64,000 nucleotides of DNA. Origin: Alicyclobacillus sp. GTDB lineage: Bacteria; Bacillota; Bacilli; Alicyclobacillales; Alicyclobacillaceae. Positions within the stretch are counted from its first letter, which is position 1. Each line of letters opens with the position of its first letter. Below are positions 1 to 7,844 of this stretch, one piece after another. Below the pieces are notes generated by a model that did not search any database, was not told where the DNA came from, and worked only from the letters and a program-made list of their open reading frames with translations. The position numbers and the translations under genes are program-made. The DNA is taken from contig JAIMBT010000008.1 of NCBI GenBank assembly GCA_023511295.1, positions 62,001 to 126,000 on the forward strand. Reading direction: 5' to 3'.

Positions 1-2
1 AG

Positions 3-392
3 TCCAATGACCTCGGGAAGATTCAAATCGCCGACGAGGTGATTCAAATCATCGCGGGGCTCGCGGCTGCCGAAGTGGAAGGCGTCGTCGACATGACGGG
101 CAGCTTTGCAGGCGGCTTAACCGAGTCGTTGCTCGGGCGCAAGAACCTGTCCAAGGGCGTGCGCGTCGCGTTCGAGGACGGCGAACGGACTTGTGCCATC
201 AGCCTCTCGCTGGTGCTCGACTTTGGCGTGAATATCCCGGACACCTGCTTGCAGGTACAGGAGCACGTCAAACGGGCTGTGGAGGGCATGACGGGACTGG
301 AAGTGACGGTTGTCAACGTGCATGTCACCGCCGTCCGCTTCCAGGGAGATATCAAGGAACTGTCTGAACCAGACCGCCGTTCGAAGTCCTAG
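3..392 (+). CDS. yqhY: Asp23/Gls24 family envelope stress protein, 5'-truncated (YqhY-like)
   Basis: The reading frame is open from the first bases of the window, so the true start lies upstream; a GTG at 39 is internal to the family's N-terminal motif (SNDLGKIQIADEVI). The visible 129 codons carry the Asp23/Gls24 core (IIAGLAAAEVEGVVDM near the front, then VNVHVTAVRF near the end). Family members are small cytoplasmic proteins that gather at the membrane through an AmaP anchor; B. subtilis YqhY sits between accBC and nusB and is tied to fatty acid synthesis control. Here it is followed by amaP and a DUF2273 gene, so a membrane-bound role is likely. Family call is firm; exact role is inferred from position. 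Confidence 0.9.
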   Translation, partial: SNDLGKIQIADEVIQIIAGLAAAEVEGVVDMTGSFAGGLTESLLGRKNLSKGVRVAFEDGERTCAISLSLVLDFGVNIPDTCLQVQEHVKRAVEGMTGLEVTVVNVHVTAVRFQGDIKELSEPDRRSKS

Positions 393-462
393 CAACCAGC
401 TGCAGTGCCAGCGCGGCCGAGCCGGGCGGGCTCGGCCGGCTCCTGAGCAGGAGGAGTCCGCA

Positions 463-1011
463 TTGAACGTGATTGACAGAGTGTTGATGGTGCTGTTCGC
501 CTTGGCCGGAATAGCGGCCGCGGTGATCCTCTTTCTCATCGGCGTCATGAGCCCTGGCGGTATCGGTCAGACGTTGCTCGCGACGCTCACCGGGTTCCCG
601 GGCGACGTGTACGCCATTGTGATTGGCATCCTCTGGTTCCTGATTGGCCTCCGGTTTCTGTTCTACCGCGTGCGGCGACCGGAGGAAGACCACGTGGTGT
701 TGCAGGGGGAGCATGGAAACATCCGCATCTCCTTCGAGGCCATCCGGCAACTGTCGAACCGGACCGGCAAGGCGGTGCGCGGGGTGCAGGAGTTCGACAC
801 GCGCGTCCGCACGGGGCAGGCGGGCGTTTGGCTGGCGGTGCGCGTGAAGGCACTGGCGGACCTGGACCTGGCGGAGATGAGTCGGCGGCTGCAGTCCGAG
901 ATTAAGGCGTATGTAGAGCAGTCGACGGGCGTGACGGTGGAGCGCATCACCGTCAACATCGCTGAACTCGCAAACACCCCGGCCAAGGCGAACAAAGCGT
1001 GGGTGGACTGA
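463..1011 (+). CDS. amaP: Alkaline shock response membrane anchor protein AmaP
   Basis: A 182-residue protein with a TTG start at 463 preceded by CAGGAGGAG (448-456); an open frame continues further upstream but overlaps the preceding gene and lacks a ribosome site. Two hydrophobic segments lie at about residues 5-30 and 45-66, followed by a soluble domain that resembles Asp23 itself (ending RITVNIAELA). In Staphylococcus, AmaP holds Asp23 at the membrane. Its position between an Asp23/Gls24 gene and a DUF2273 gene, with one base to the next start, supports a co-translated membrane complex. Confidence 0.85.
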   Translation: MNVIDRVLMVLFALAGIAAAVILFLIGVMSPGGIGQTLLATLTGFPGDVYAIVIGILWFLIGLRFLFYRVRRPEEDHVVLQGEHGNIRISFEAIRQLSNRTGKAVRGVQEFDTRVRTGQAGVWLAVRVKALADLDLAEMSRRLQSEIKAYVEQSTGVTVERITVNIAELANTPAKANKAWVD

Positions 1012-1012
1012 G

Positions 1013-1249
1013 ATGTGGGCATGGCTGCGGGAGACAGCGCACCGGATTGCGCGGCTACCTCGCCGATGGCAAGGCGTGTTCGCCGCGGTCTTGGTCTGGC
1101 TGGTGTGGATGATCTGCGGCTTTTGGTCCACACTGCTCCTAGTGGTGCTTGGGACGGCCGGGTATGCGGTCGGCCGGGTGCTTGAAGAGCGGTACGACTG
1201 GAAGACTGTTTTGGAAAAACTCTTTTCAGACCGGTACCGGGACAGTTGA
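1013..1249 (+). CDS. DUF2273 small membrane protein
   Basis: A 78-residue protein whose ATG lies one base after the amaP stop. Two hydrophobic stretches separated by about five residues (FAAVLVWLVWMICGFW and TLLLVVLGTAGYAVG) form a hairpin-like membrane anchor, followed by a short charged tail. DUF2273 proteins are found almost only beside Asp23/AmaP genes, so it probably belongs to the same envelope-stress complex. No catalytic motif is visible and the molecular function is unknown. Confidence 0.8.
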   Translation: MWAWLRETAHRIARLPRRWQGVFAAVLVWLVWMICGFWSTLLLVVLGTAGYAVGRVLEERYDWKTVLEKLFSDRYRDS

Positions 1250-1334
1250 CTTGGCACACGGCGGGCCAAACGGCCTGAGCGGGGCCGTACGGTGAGCCGG
1301 AGGGAAACGCCCGGAAAGGTGGTCGTGGGACAAC

Positions 1335-1766
1335 ATGAAACGCAGAGAGTTGCGCGCCATCGCGCTGCAGGCCATATACCAGGTCGACGTGGGCAAGACG
1401 GACGGCGCTGCCGCGCTGGCGCACGTACTGGCAGACGTCGAGGCACCCGTGAGCGCTCGCGAGGAACAGTTCATTCGGCGCCTTGTGGATGGCACGTGTG
1501 CACTGGCGACAGAACTCGATGAGTTGATTAGCCGGCGCGTTGAGGGATGGAGATTGGACCGCATGGCGCGCGTGGATTTGGCCATTTTGCGCCTGGCTGC
1601 GTTTGAGTTGGCCGCGGAAACGGAAACGGACGTGGCCACCATCGTGAATGAGGCAGTGGAACTGGCGAAGCAGTTCAGCACGGAGGAGTCGGGGCGCTTT
1701 ATCAATGGGGCGCTGTCCCGACTGTTGCCGGAGTTGATAGAGCGACGGAAGCTGCAGTCGGAGTGA
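1335..1766 (+). CDS. nusB: Transcription antitermination factor NusB
   Basis: A 143-residue all-helical NusB protein, the usual family length. The family start MKRRELRAIALQAIYQ and the C-terminal motif IVNEAVELAKQFSTEESGRF are clear. NusB binds boxA RNA together with ribosomal protein S10 and prevents premature termination in rRNA operons. It follows the Gls24 trio as nusB follows yqhY in B. subtilis. AAAGGTGG lies about ten bases before the ATG. folD, the usual next gene, is missing here. Confidence 0.95.
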   Translation: MKRRELRAIALQAIYQVDVGKTDGAAALAHVLADVEAPVSAREEQFIRRLVDGTCALATELDELISRRVEGWRLDRMARVDLAILRLAAFELAAETETDVATIVNEAVELAKQFSTEESGRFINGALSRLLPELIERRKLQSE

Positions 1767-1773
1767 TGACGGT

Positions 1774-2772
1774 TTGGATCTCGTGTTAGGGATGGATACC
1801 AGCAACTATACGACCTCCGTCTGTGCGATGGACGGGGAGACGGGGGCCGTGGTGGCAGAGCACCGCTTGCTGCTGCCTGTGCAACACGGGGAGAGAGGGC
1901 TTCGGCAATCCGACGCACTCTTTTTTCATGTGCAGCGACTTCCGACCGTGGTCGATCACGTCGTTGCGGCGGTGACGCGGCAAGTTCCGGAACGTGGACA
2001 ACTGGCCTGGCGGGCGGTCGGCGCGTCTGTCCGGCCGCGCCCCGCAGCGGCCTCGTACATGCCCGTGTTCACCGCGGGTACGCAGTTCGCGGAGACCTTT
2101 GCCCGCTTGCTCGGCATCCCGATGGTGCGCACGTCTCACCAAGAAGGTCACCTGGCGGCAGCCGACCGGACGCTGGATCTGGACCCGGCCAAGCCGTTTT
2201 TGGCGGTGCACTTGTCGGGCGGGACGTCGGATGTGTTGTGGGCCCAGCGAACCAGTGTGGGCTACCGCATCGTGCAACTCGGCAGCAGTTCCGACTTAAA
2301 CGCGGGCCAGTTCGTCGACCGCGTCGGCGTGGAGATGGGGTTAGGCTTTCCCGCGGGGCCGGCGCTGGAAGCGATGGCGGAAGCCGTTCATCACCAAACG
2401 GTCCTCCGTTTCCCGGCCAGCGTCCGCCGCGCCGACATGAGTTTCTCGGGTCCGTGTACGGCAGCGCTGCGGGCTTTGCGGGCGGGTTGGGCGCGCGAAG
2501 AAGTGGCCGCGGCTGTCTTCGCCTGTGTGGCCAACAGCGTCGTCAAGGCGGTTCAATCAGCCGCGGCGACGCGCCCCGATGCACAGGCCTGCGTCCTCGC
2601 GGGCGGCGTGATGGCGAACCGCTGGTTGCGTGCGCGCATTCTGCATCGGCTGCGCGTTGTGTGCCCGGGTCTCACGGTCCGATTCGCGCCGGTTCGATAC
2701 GCTTCGGACAACGCCGTTGGGGTCGCCGCCATCACCCAGCGCTGGTGGTTGCAGCCGGCCCCTCGATTTTGA
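1774..2772 (+). CDS. TsaD/Kae1-like protein (paralogue of the t6A synthesis ATPase)
   Basis: A 332-residue protein of the COG0533 superfamily, TTG start at 1774 after CGGAGTGA. ASKHA-fold signatures are visible: the N-terminal phosphate loop (LGMDTSNYTTSVC), the metal-binding HxEGH motif (HQEGHLAAA), LSGGTSDVL in place of TsaD's SGGHT, and the late motifs GGVMANRWLR and SDNAVGVAA. Genuine TsaD carries out tRNA t6A modification with TsaB/E and C; the departures suggest a paralogue rather than the essential enzyme, but that is an inference. Some annotations call such proteins O-sialoglycoprotein endopeptidase, a name now considered wrong. It occupies the nusB-xseA interval where folD normally lies. 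Confidence 0.75.
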   Translation: MDLVLGMDTSNYTTSVCAMDGETGAVVAEHRLLLPVQHGERGLRQSDALFFHVQRLPTVVDHVVAAVTRQVPERGQLAWRAVGASVRPRPAAASYMPVFTAGTQFAETFARLLGIPMVRTSHQEGHLAAADRTLDLDPAKPFLAVHLSGGTSDVLWAQRTSVGYRIVQLGSSSDLNAGQFVDRVGVEMGLGFPAGPALEAMAEAVHHQTVLRFPASVRRADMSFSGPCTAALRALRAGWAREEVAAAVFACVANSVVKAVQSAAATRPDAQACVLAGGVMANRWLRARILHRLRVVCPGLTVRFAPVRYASDNAVGVAAITQRWWLQPAPRF

Positions 2773-2797
2773 CCACTATTCAGACAAGCTCTATAAT
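2769..2797 (+). promoter_or_regulatory. Sigma-A type promoter for the ferredoxin-NADP reductase gene
   Basis: TTGACC (2769-2774), a 17-base spacer, and TATAAT (2792-2797) make a near-consensus vegetative promoter. It overlaps the stop codon of the TsaD-like gene and puts a start site near 2803, about 70 bases before the reductase start codon. Confidence 0.8.
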
Positions 2798-2872
2798 GAC
2801 GATAGGTACGTGCCCGGCAACAGGGTGCTCCACGGCCCGTGTTGGGCCAGCCGCTGTAGAGGAGAGATGCGA

Positions 2873-3868
2873 ATGAGTGCCACGCAGCCAGAGGTGTTTG
2901 ACATCATCATCGTCGGCGGTGGACCCACGGGGTTGTTCGCGGCCTTTTATTGTGGGATGCGGGGGGCGTCATGCAAAATCATCGACAGCCTGCCGGAGTT
3001 GGGTGGACAACTGACCACGCTGTACCCGGAAAAGAACATCTACGACGTGGGGGGATTTCCAAAAATCCGGGCCAGAGACCTCGTGGAAAACCTGAAGGAG
3101 CAGGCGTTCCAGTACCACCCGACGGTCTGCCTGAATGAGCGGGCGCAGGGACTCGTCCGCCGCGACGACGGGGTGTTCGAGCTCACCACGGACCAGACCG
3201 TGCACTGCGCGCGAGCCATCATCATCTGCGGCGGTATCGGCATGTTTACTCCGCGTGCCCTGCCGGCGGCAAGTGCTGCCAATTACGAGGGGAAGGGCGT
3301 GTACTACTACATCGACCACCTCGACCACTTCCGAGACAAGCGGGTCGTGGTCGTGGGTGGCGGCGACACGGCGCTCGACTTCGCTCTGATGCTCGAGCCC
3401 GTGGCCACTCAGGTGACGCTCATTCACCGGCGCGACCAGTTCCGCGCGCACGAAGAGAGCGTCCGCCAACTGTTTGAATCGAAGGTGGAAGTCCGGACTT
3501 TCACGGAACTGAAGGATGTACTCGGGGACGGTCAGGTGGAGCGCGTGGAACTCATCCATAACAAGACGAAGGAAGTCACCACCCTGGACGTGGACGCCGT
3601 CGTCAGCGGGCTCGGCTTCTCGGCCTCGCTCGGACCGCTGCACGATTGGGGGCTGACGATTGAGAACAACGAGATTGTCGTGAACACGCGCATGGAGACG
3701 AACATTCCGGGCGTGTACGCGGCAGGTGACATTGTGACCTATCCCGGCAAGGTGAAGCTGATTGCCACCGGTTTCGGCGAAGCGCCGACGGCAGTGAACA
3801 ACGCGAAGACGTTCATCGACCCGACGGCCCGGCTGTTCCCGGGGCACAGCAGCAACCGCAAGGAATAG
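2873..3868 (+). CDS. Ferredoxin--NADP(+) reductase, thioredoxin reductase-like (YumC type)
   Basis: A 331-residue flavoprotein. ATG at 2873 is preferred over the in-frame ATG at 2867 because GAGGAGA ends only a few bases before the latter. The FAD dinucleotide motif is IIVGGGPTGLFAAFY at the start, the NADPH motif VVVGGGDTALDFAL mid-protein, and the C-terminal FAD motif GVYAAGDIVTYPGK. The CxxC pair of thioredoxin reductases is absent, as expected for type 2 ferredoxin reductases of Gram-positive bacteria. It would transfer electrons between NADPH and ferredoxin or flavodoxin. It has its own promoter (2769-2797). Confidence 0.88.
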   Translation: MSATQPEVFDIIIVGGGPTGLFAAFYCGMRGASCKIIDSLPELGGQLTTLYPEKNIYDVGGFPKIRARDLVENLKEQAFQYHPTVCLNERAQGLVRRDDGVFELTTDQTVHCARAIIICGGIGMFTPRALPAASAANYEGKGVYYYIDHLDHFRDKRVVVVGGGDTALDFALMLEPVATQVTLIHRRDQFRAHEESVRQLFESKVEVRTFTELKDVLGDGQVERVELIHNKTKEVTTLDVDAVVSGLGFSASLGPLHDWGLTIENNEIVVNTRMETNIPGVYAAGDIVTYPGKVKLIATGFGEAPTAVNNAKTFIDPTARLFPGHSSNRKE

Positions 3869-3879
3869 GGGGGCATCGC

Positions 3880-5277
3880 GTGCGTGTGGCTGCCGCCGAA
3901 CGTGTGCTCACCGTCACGGAGTTAAACGGCATCGTCCGGCAGGTGCTCGAAGCGGAACCGAGGCTCGCCCGGTGTGTCGTCACGGGAGAGATCTCGAACT
4001 TCAAACACCACAGCAGTGGGCACATGTATTTCACACTGAAGGATGAGCAGAGTCGCGTGCGTGCGGTGATGTTCGCGGGGAGGAACCGGTTGCTTCGGTT
4101 TCGACCGGAGGACGGCATGCGGGTGACGGTCACGGGTTCCGTCAGCGTGTTCGACCGAGACGGGTCGTACCAGTTATATGTCGAGAGTATGCAACCGGAT
4201 GGCGTTGGAGCTCTGTACGTGGCCTATGAACAACTCAAACAGCGGTTGGATGCGGAAGGGCTCTTTTCGGCCGCTCGCAAGCGGGCGCTGCCCGCCTATC
4301 CCCGCCGGGTGGGCGTGGTGACCTCACCGACCGGCGCGGTCATACGCGACATCTGTTCGACGTTGCGTCGGCGCTACCCGCACGTCGAGGTCGTACTCTC
4401 GCCCGCGCAGGTGCAGGGACCGAGCGCCGGTCCCACCATTGTGCGGGGTATCGCGCGCCTGGTCGCGTACGCCCAGACCCACCCGGTCGATGTGGTGATT
4501 GTCGCCCGCGGCGGCGGCTCCATCGAGGAACTGTGGCCGTTTAACGAAGAGGTGGTCGCCCGGGCCATCGCAGCTTGCCCCATCCCCGTCGTGTCGGCCG
4601 TAGGACATGAAACGGACTTTACCATCGCCGACTTTGTCGCTGACGTGCGGGCCGCGACGCCGACGGCGGCGGCGGAACTGGTCGCGCCCAACAGTGGAGA
4701 TGTTCGCCGCGCGCTCACCGAGGCCACGGTTCGCGCCCAAGCGGCCCTGCAACGGAAGTGGACCGAACAAGCGGCGCGGTTGGGCGGGCTCGCGCAGGCA
4801 GCGGTGCTTCGCGAACCAGATCGGCTCGTGCGCATTCGGCGGCAAGCGCTGGACTGGGTGCAGACTCGCTTACAGGAGAACGTGCACCGCCCGCTCCGAC
4901 TCGCAGAACGCGATTGGCGACAAGTACGGCAGCGACTGGAAGCGGCCTCGGTGCAACCGCACGTGTTGAGGGCGCGGGCCGAATTACAACGGCTGGAAGG
5001 AAAGGCCCAACAGGCCGTATCTGTCCATTTGGCTCGCCAATTCGCCGCCTACGACCGGGTGGTCGGGAAATTGGAGGCGCTCAACCCGCTGGCGGTCCTG
5101 CGACGGGGATACAGCGTCGTGTACGCACAGACCGGTGTCGTGGTATCGTCGGTCGCGCAGTTGACGGCCGGGCAGGTCGTCCGGATTCGCCTGCAGGACG
5201 GGGAGCGGACAGCCCGGATTACGGATGAAGGAGAGCGAGACCTTGACGTCGGAATCCAAACGCGACTTGACATTTGA
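3880..5277 (+). CDS. xseA: Exodeoxyribonuclease VII large subunit
   Basis: A 465-residue protein with a GTG start. The N-terminal OB-fold (about residues 8-105; VTGEISNFKHHSSGHMYFTL) is followed by the catalytic domain with motifs VGVVTSPTGAVIRD, ARGGGSIEELWPFN and SAVGHETDFTIAD, then a long helical region that packs small subunits. Exo VII degrades single-stranded DNA to oligonucleotides. xseB follows with overlap, and together they head the isoprenoid genes ispA and dxs as in many Bacilli. Confidence 0.95.
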   Translation: MRVAAAERVLTVTELNGIVRQVLEAEPRLARCVVTGEISNFKHHSSGHMYFTLKDEQSRVRAVMFAGRNRLLRFRPEDGMRVTVTGSVSVFDRDGSYQLYVESMQPDGVGALYVAYEQLKQRLDAEGLFSAARKRALPAYPRRVGVVTSPTGAVIRDICSTLRRRYPHVEVVLSPAQVQGPSAGPTIVRGIARLVAYAQTHPVDVVIVARGGGSIEELWPFNEEVVARAIAACPIPVVSAVGHETDFTIADFVADVRAATPTAAAELVAPNSGDVRRALTEATVRAQAALQRKWTEQAARLGGLAQAAVLREPDRLVRIRRQALDWVQTRLQENVHRPLRLAERDWRQVRQRLEAASVQPHVLRARAELQRLEGKAQQAVSVHLARQFAAYDRVVGKLEALNPLAVLRRGYSVVYAQTGVVVSSVAQLTAGQVVRIRLQDGERTARITDEGERDLDVGIQTRLDI

Positions 5278-5485
5278 AGAGGCCATGCAACAACTGGAGG
5301 AAACTGTCCGGAAACTGGAGTCCGGCGAACTGCCGTTGACGGACTCCATCGCCGCGTACAAGCAGGCCATGACGTTGGTGCAATTCTGCCGGAAACAGCT
5401 GGATGAAGCCGAGTTCCAGATTCAGCAGCTGGTCGAACGGGACGATGTCGTCACCGGTGAGCCGCTCCCGGGGGTTGGGCCATGA
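5243..5485 (+). CDS. xseB: Exodeoxyribonuclease VII small subunit
   Basis: A small coiled-coil protein (about 80 residues) with the family signature LTFEEAMQQLEETVRKLESG and a short second helix. I chose TTG 5243 because AAGGAGAG lies seven bases upstream; an in-frame ATG at 5225 would start inside that ribosome site. Either start overlaps the end of xseA, so translation is probably coupled. The stop overlaps the ispA start by four bases (ATGA). Confidence 0.88.
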   Translation: MTSESKRDLTFEEAMQQLEETVRKLESGELPLTDSIAAYKQAMTLVQFCRKQLDEAEFQIQQLVERDDVVTGEPLPGVGP

Positions 5486-6372
5486 GAGACGTACCGGACG
5501 TTGAGGCGTATCTCGCCAGTCGGCGCGAACTCGTGGATGAGGCCTTGGCACGGGCGTTTCCCAAAGATGCGGAGCCCGGCGTATTGTTCGACGCCATGCA
5601 GTACAGTCTCCTGGGGCCAGGCAAGCGGTTGCGACCGGTCCTGTGCTTGGCTGTTGCAGAGACGTTCGACGTACGACCGGAGGTGGTCGTTCCGGCCGCC
5701 ATCGCGTTGGAAATGGTGCACTGTTACTCCCTCATCCACGATGATCTCCCGGCGATGGACGACGACGACCTTCGGCGTGGCCGCCCGACGAACCATAAAG
5801 TGTACGGCGAAGCGACCGCCCTCCTTGCAGGCGATGGACTGTTGACCCACGCCTTTACGGTCCTGTCGCGTCCGCTCCCAGTGCCGGCGGAGCGGCAGCT
5901 GGCCATGATTCGTGCGCTCGGTGAAGCCGCAGGACCGTTCGGGATGGTGGGTGGCCAGCAGGCAGACCTGTCCGCCGAGGGAACGTCCGGAACGGAATCG
6001 CAACTGGAGTTCATTCATTTGCGCAAGACGGCCAGGTTGTTACAGGCGGCCTGCGTCATGGGCGGTTTGTTTGCAGACTTGCCGGACGCTCACCGGAGCG
6101 CGTTATCGAAGTACGGGGAGCATCTCGGGCTGGCGTTTCAAATGATGGACGACTGGCTCGATGTGACTGCCACCACCGAAGCCTTGGGGAAGACGGCCGG
6201 ACGGGATGCGGCCCTCGACAAGTTCACGTACCCTCGGTTGGTTGGTCTGGATGCGACGTTGGAGCGGGCGAACCGTCACGTCGCGGATGCCTGCAGGCAG
6301 TTGGAACAGCTAGACGTATCGGCCGACATTCTGCACGGGCTCGCGCACTATGTGGTGGCCCGGCGGCATTGA
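5482..6372 (+). CDS. ispA: Geranyl/farnesyl diphosphate synthase (polyprenyl synthetase)
   Basis: A 296-residue trans-isoprenyl diphosphate synthase. The first Asp-rich motif is DDLPAMDDDDLRRG and the second is MMDDWLDVT, with GPGKRLRPVL near the front. It condenses IPP with allylic diphosphates in the cytoplasm, feeding quinones, undecaprenyl and hopanoid-type lipids. It is the last gene before the long RNA-coding stretch; oapA and dxs follow, which links the OLE RNA locus to isoprenoid synthesis. Confidence 0.93.
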   Translation: MRDVPDVEAYLASRRELVDEALARAFPKDAEPGVLFDAMQYSLLGPGKRLRPVLCLAVAETFDVRPEVVVPAAIALEMVHCYSLIHDDLPAMDDDDLRRGRPTNHKVYGEATALLAGDGLLTHAFTVLSRPLPVPAERQLAMIRALGEAAGPFGMVGGQQADLSAEGTSGTESQLEFIHLRKTARLLQAACVMGGLFADLPDAHRSALSKYGEHLGLAFQMMDDWLDVTATTEALGKTAGRDAALDKFTYPRLVGLDATLERANRHVADACRQLEQLDVSADILHGLAHYVVARRH

Positions 6373-6473
6373 TGCGGACTGGGGCCGTTCGCGAAGTTGG
6401 GTGAACGTAGTGGAATTTCCACACATTTTGTCTCCGGCCCGGTGCCGCGAATGCGGAAACGTCCGCGCACATA

Positions 6474-6482
6474 TGGTACAAT
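6474..6482 (+). promoter_or_regulatory. Extended -10 promoter ahead of the OLE RNA
   Basis: TGGTACAAT (TG at 6474-6475, hexamer TACAAT at 6477-6482) fits an extended -10 element. The -35 position (about 6454-6459) has no good hexamer. It would start transcripts near 6489, matching the expected 5' end of the RNA. Read-through from ispA is also possible. Confidence 0.6.
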
Positions 6483-6489
6483 ATACGAT

Positions 6490-7100
6490 GTATGTGGGTG
6501 GCGCAGTATTCTAGTCGACCTCCAATCCGGAAGGCGGGGCTAAAAATCCGCTAAAGGGCACATCGATGAAGTTCCTGGTGTTGGCTTGGGGAGCCCAGCC
6601 CTGGGTTGATACTGGGAGTTAAGGAAGGTGGGCAACGCGCAATGGCATGCGCGAGCTGACCCAGCTTCCGCGGAGGCCCAAGTTCGTGGCCCGCTACGAT
6701 ACGGGGTTATGGCTTGGGGTATGAACCTGCATGCGGAGACCATCTGTGTGCAGCGTAGCCTGCCTTGAGCGGGACTGAAGGATTGCGGGAAACAGGCGGC
6801 GACGCCCAGGCCAGGGCAGACCGCTGGTGCCGCATGAAATCAGCCAACGCAAAAGAGGCTATGGATTGGTGAAGGTCGTCGCGGAAAACGCCTAGACTGT
6901 TCGCCAGAGCGTGGCTCTTTGGGGATTATAGTGTGGACTCAGTGGTAATCCAGTCCGGTCGATGGCAACACGGCCGAGGTGTGCATAAAGGGAAACCGCC
7001 GGCGTGGCGACATGCCGGTGCGCGCTTGGGAAAACCTACTGGACCTAAGCCACAGCGTTTACCCAAAGAGCTGCCACCCTTTCATTTGTTGTCCCGCCCT
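6490..7100 (+). ncRNA. ole: OLE RNA (ornate, large, extremophilic RNA), approximate limits
   Basis: The 743-base interval between ispA and oapA holds no credible gene: open frames in it are short, lack ribosome sites and show no family-like composition. Its size (about 610 nt after the promoter), its position immediately after ispA and immediately before a gene for the OLE-associated membrane protein OapA, and the following dxs match the published arrangement of OLE RNA in Bacillus halodurans and other Firmicutes. Complementary stretches such as GCGGCGACGCCCAGGCC and many purine-rich single-stranded-looking segments fit a structured RNA. OLE forms a membrane ribonucleoprotein with OapA and is linked to tolerance of cold, alcohols and magnesium in B. 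halodurans. I could not fold it; the ends are estimates. Confidence 0.85.
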
Positions 7101-7116
7101 GGGGGTTATCGTACAT

Positions 7117-7701
7117 ATGAAACGAAAATCCGTTCGCGGCGCCCTTCCATTCATTTTCTCCGTCGCCGCGCTCTCCTTTCCCCTCAGTGGTGTGTTTGAC
7201 ACATCCACTATTTTTTTAGGCGAAGTCCCGTGGTTTGTCGGTGCCATTGTCGTCGTCTTCATCGTCATCATCGGAGCTGCGTTTGACATGCTCGGCGTCG
7301 CGGCTGCAGCCGCACGAGAAACACCCTTTCACGCCATGGCGTCGAAGCGCGTATTTGGAGCGAAACGCGCCATCTTCATTGTCCGCAATGCGGAGAAGGT
7401 GTCGAGTCTAGCCAGCGACGTCGTGGGCGACATCGCCGGCGTCCTCAGTGGCGCAGGTGCCCTTGCGGTCGCGGTTCAGTTGAGTGCGGCCATCGGAGCC
7501 CAGGGTTGGATCCACGAGTTTCTGGTCATCCTATTGACGGCGTTTACGACGGCCCTGACGGTTGGGGCGAAAGCAGCGGGCAAAACCTTGGCCATCCATT
7601 CGCCGACCCCTATCGTATTGACCGCTTCTAAGGTACTGGAAACCTTCCTCTTATGGAAACGGCCCCGGACCGCGCGCGGCGCCAAACGTTCCCCCAATTA
7701 A
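7117..7701 (+). CDS. oapA: OLE-associated membrane protein OapA
   Basis: A 194-residue integral membrane protein; ATG 7117 follows GGGGGTTATC in the tail of the RNA region. Hydrophobic segments lie at about residues 9-25, 35-62 (VGAIVVVFIVIIGAAFDMLG), 112-130 and 136-158. Conserved-looking acidic/glycine motifs AAFDMLGVAAAA and SDVVGDIAGVLSG lie in or next to the membrane parts. Length (about 21 kDa), membrane character and location directly after the OLE RNA gene match OapA, which binds OLE RNA as a dimer and brings it to the membrane. Identification rests on this combination of features; no database search was possible. Confidence 0.87.
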   Translation: MKRKSVRGALPFIFSVAALSFPLSGVFDTSTIFLGEVPWFVGAIVVVFIVIIGAAFDMLGVAAAAARETPFHAMASKRVFGAKRAIFIVRNAEKVSSLASDVVGDIAGVLSGAGALAVAVQLSAAIGAQGWIHEFLVILLTAFTTALTVGAKAAGKTLAIHSPTPIVLTASKVLETFLLWKRPRTARGAKRSPN

Positions 7702-7770
7702 GTAGACAACCCCATCGTGTTGCCGGGGGGGCGTCCGGCGGTCGCGAGATGGGCGCCCCGGTCCGCCGGT

Positions 7771-7785
7771 ACGGTATAATACCGT
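7771..7785 (+). promoter_or_regulatory. Perfect 15-bp palindrome over a TATAAT box upstream of dxs
   Basis: ACGGTATAATACCGT is a perfect inverted repeat (7 bp arms around one base) and contains TATAAT at 7775-7780. No good -35 hexamer is seen 16-18 bases upstream. It could be a dxs promoter whose -10 lies within an operator, or a chance palindrome. Confidence 0.45.
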
Positions 7786-7844
7786 TACACAGCAGGGAGG
7801 CCGCACGCCCCGAACGCAACCGGTGCCATCCGACAGCAGGTGCG

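Noticed and set aside
6540-7199. Short open frames inside the OLE RNA region
   Set aside because: Both strands have 60-90 codon frames, but none has a ribosome site or protein-like composition, and the region's context fits a structured RNA.
7653-7844. In-frame N-terminal extension of dxs back to 7653
   Set aside because: It would overlap oapA and adds Arg-rich sequence unlike any Dxs; a promoter-like palindrome also lies within it.
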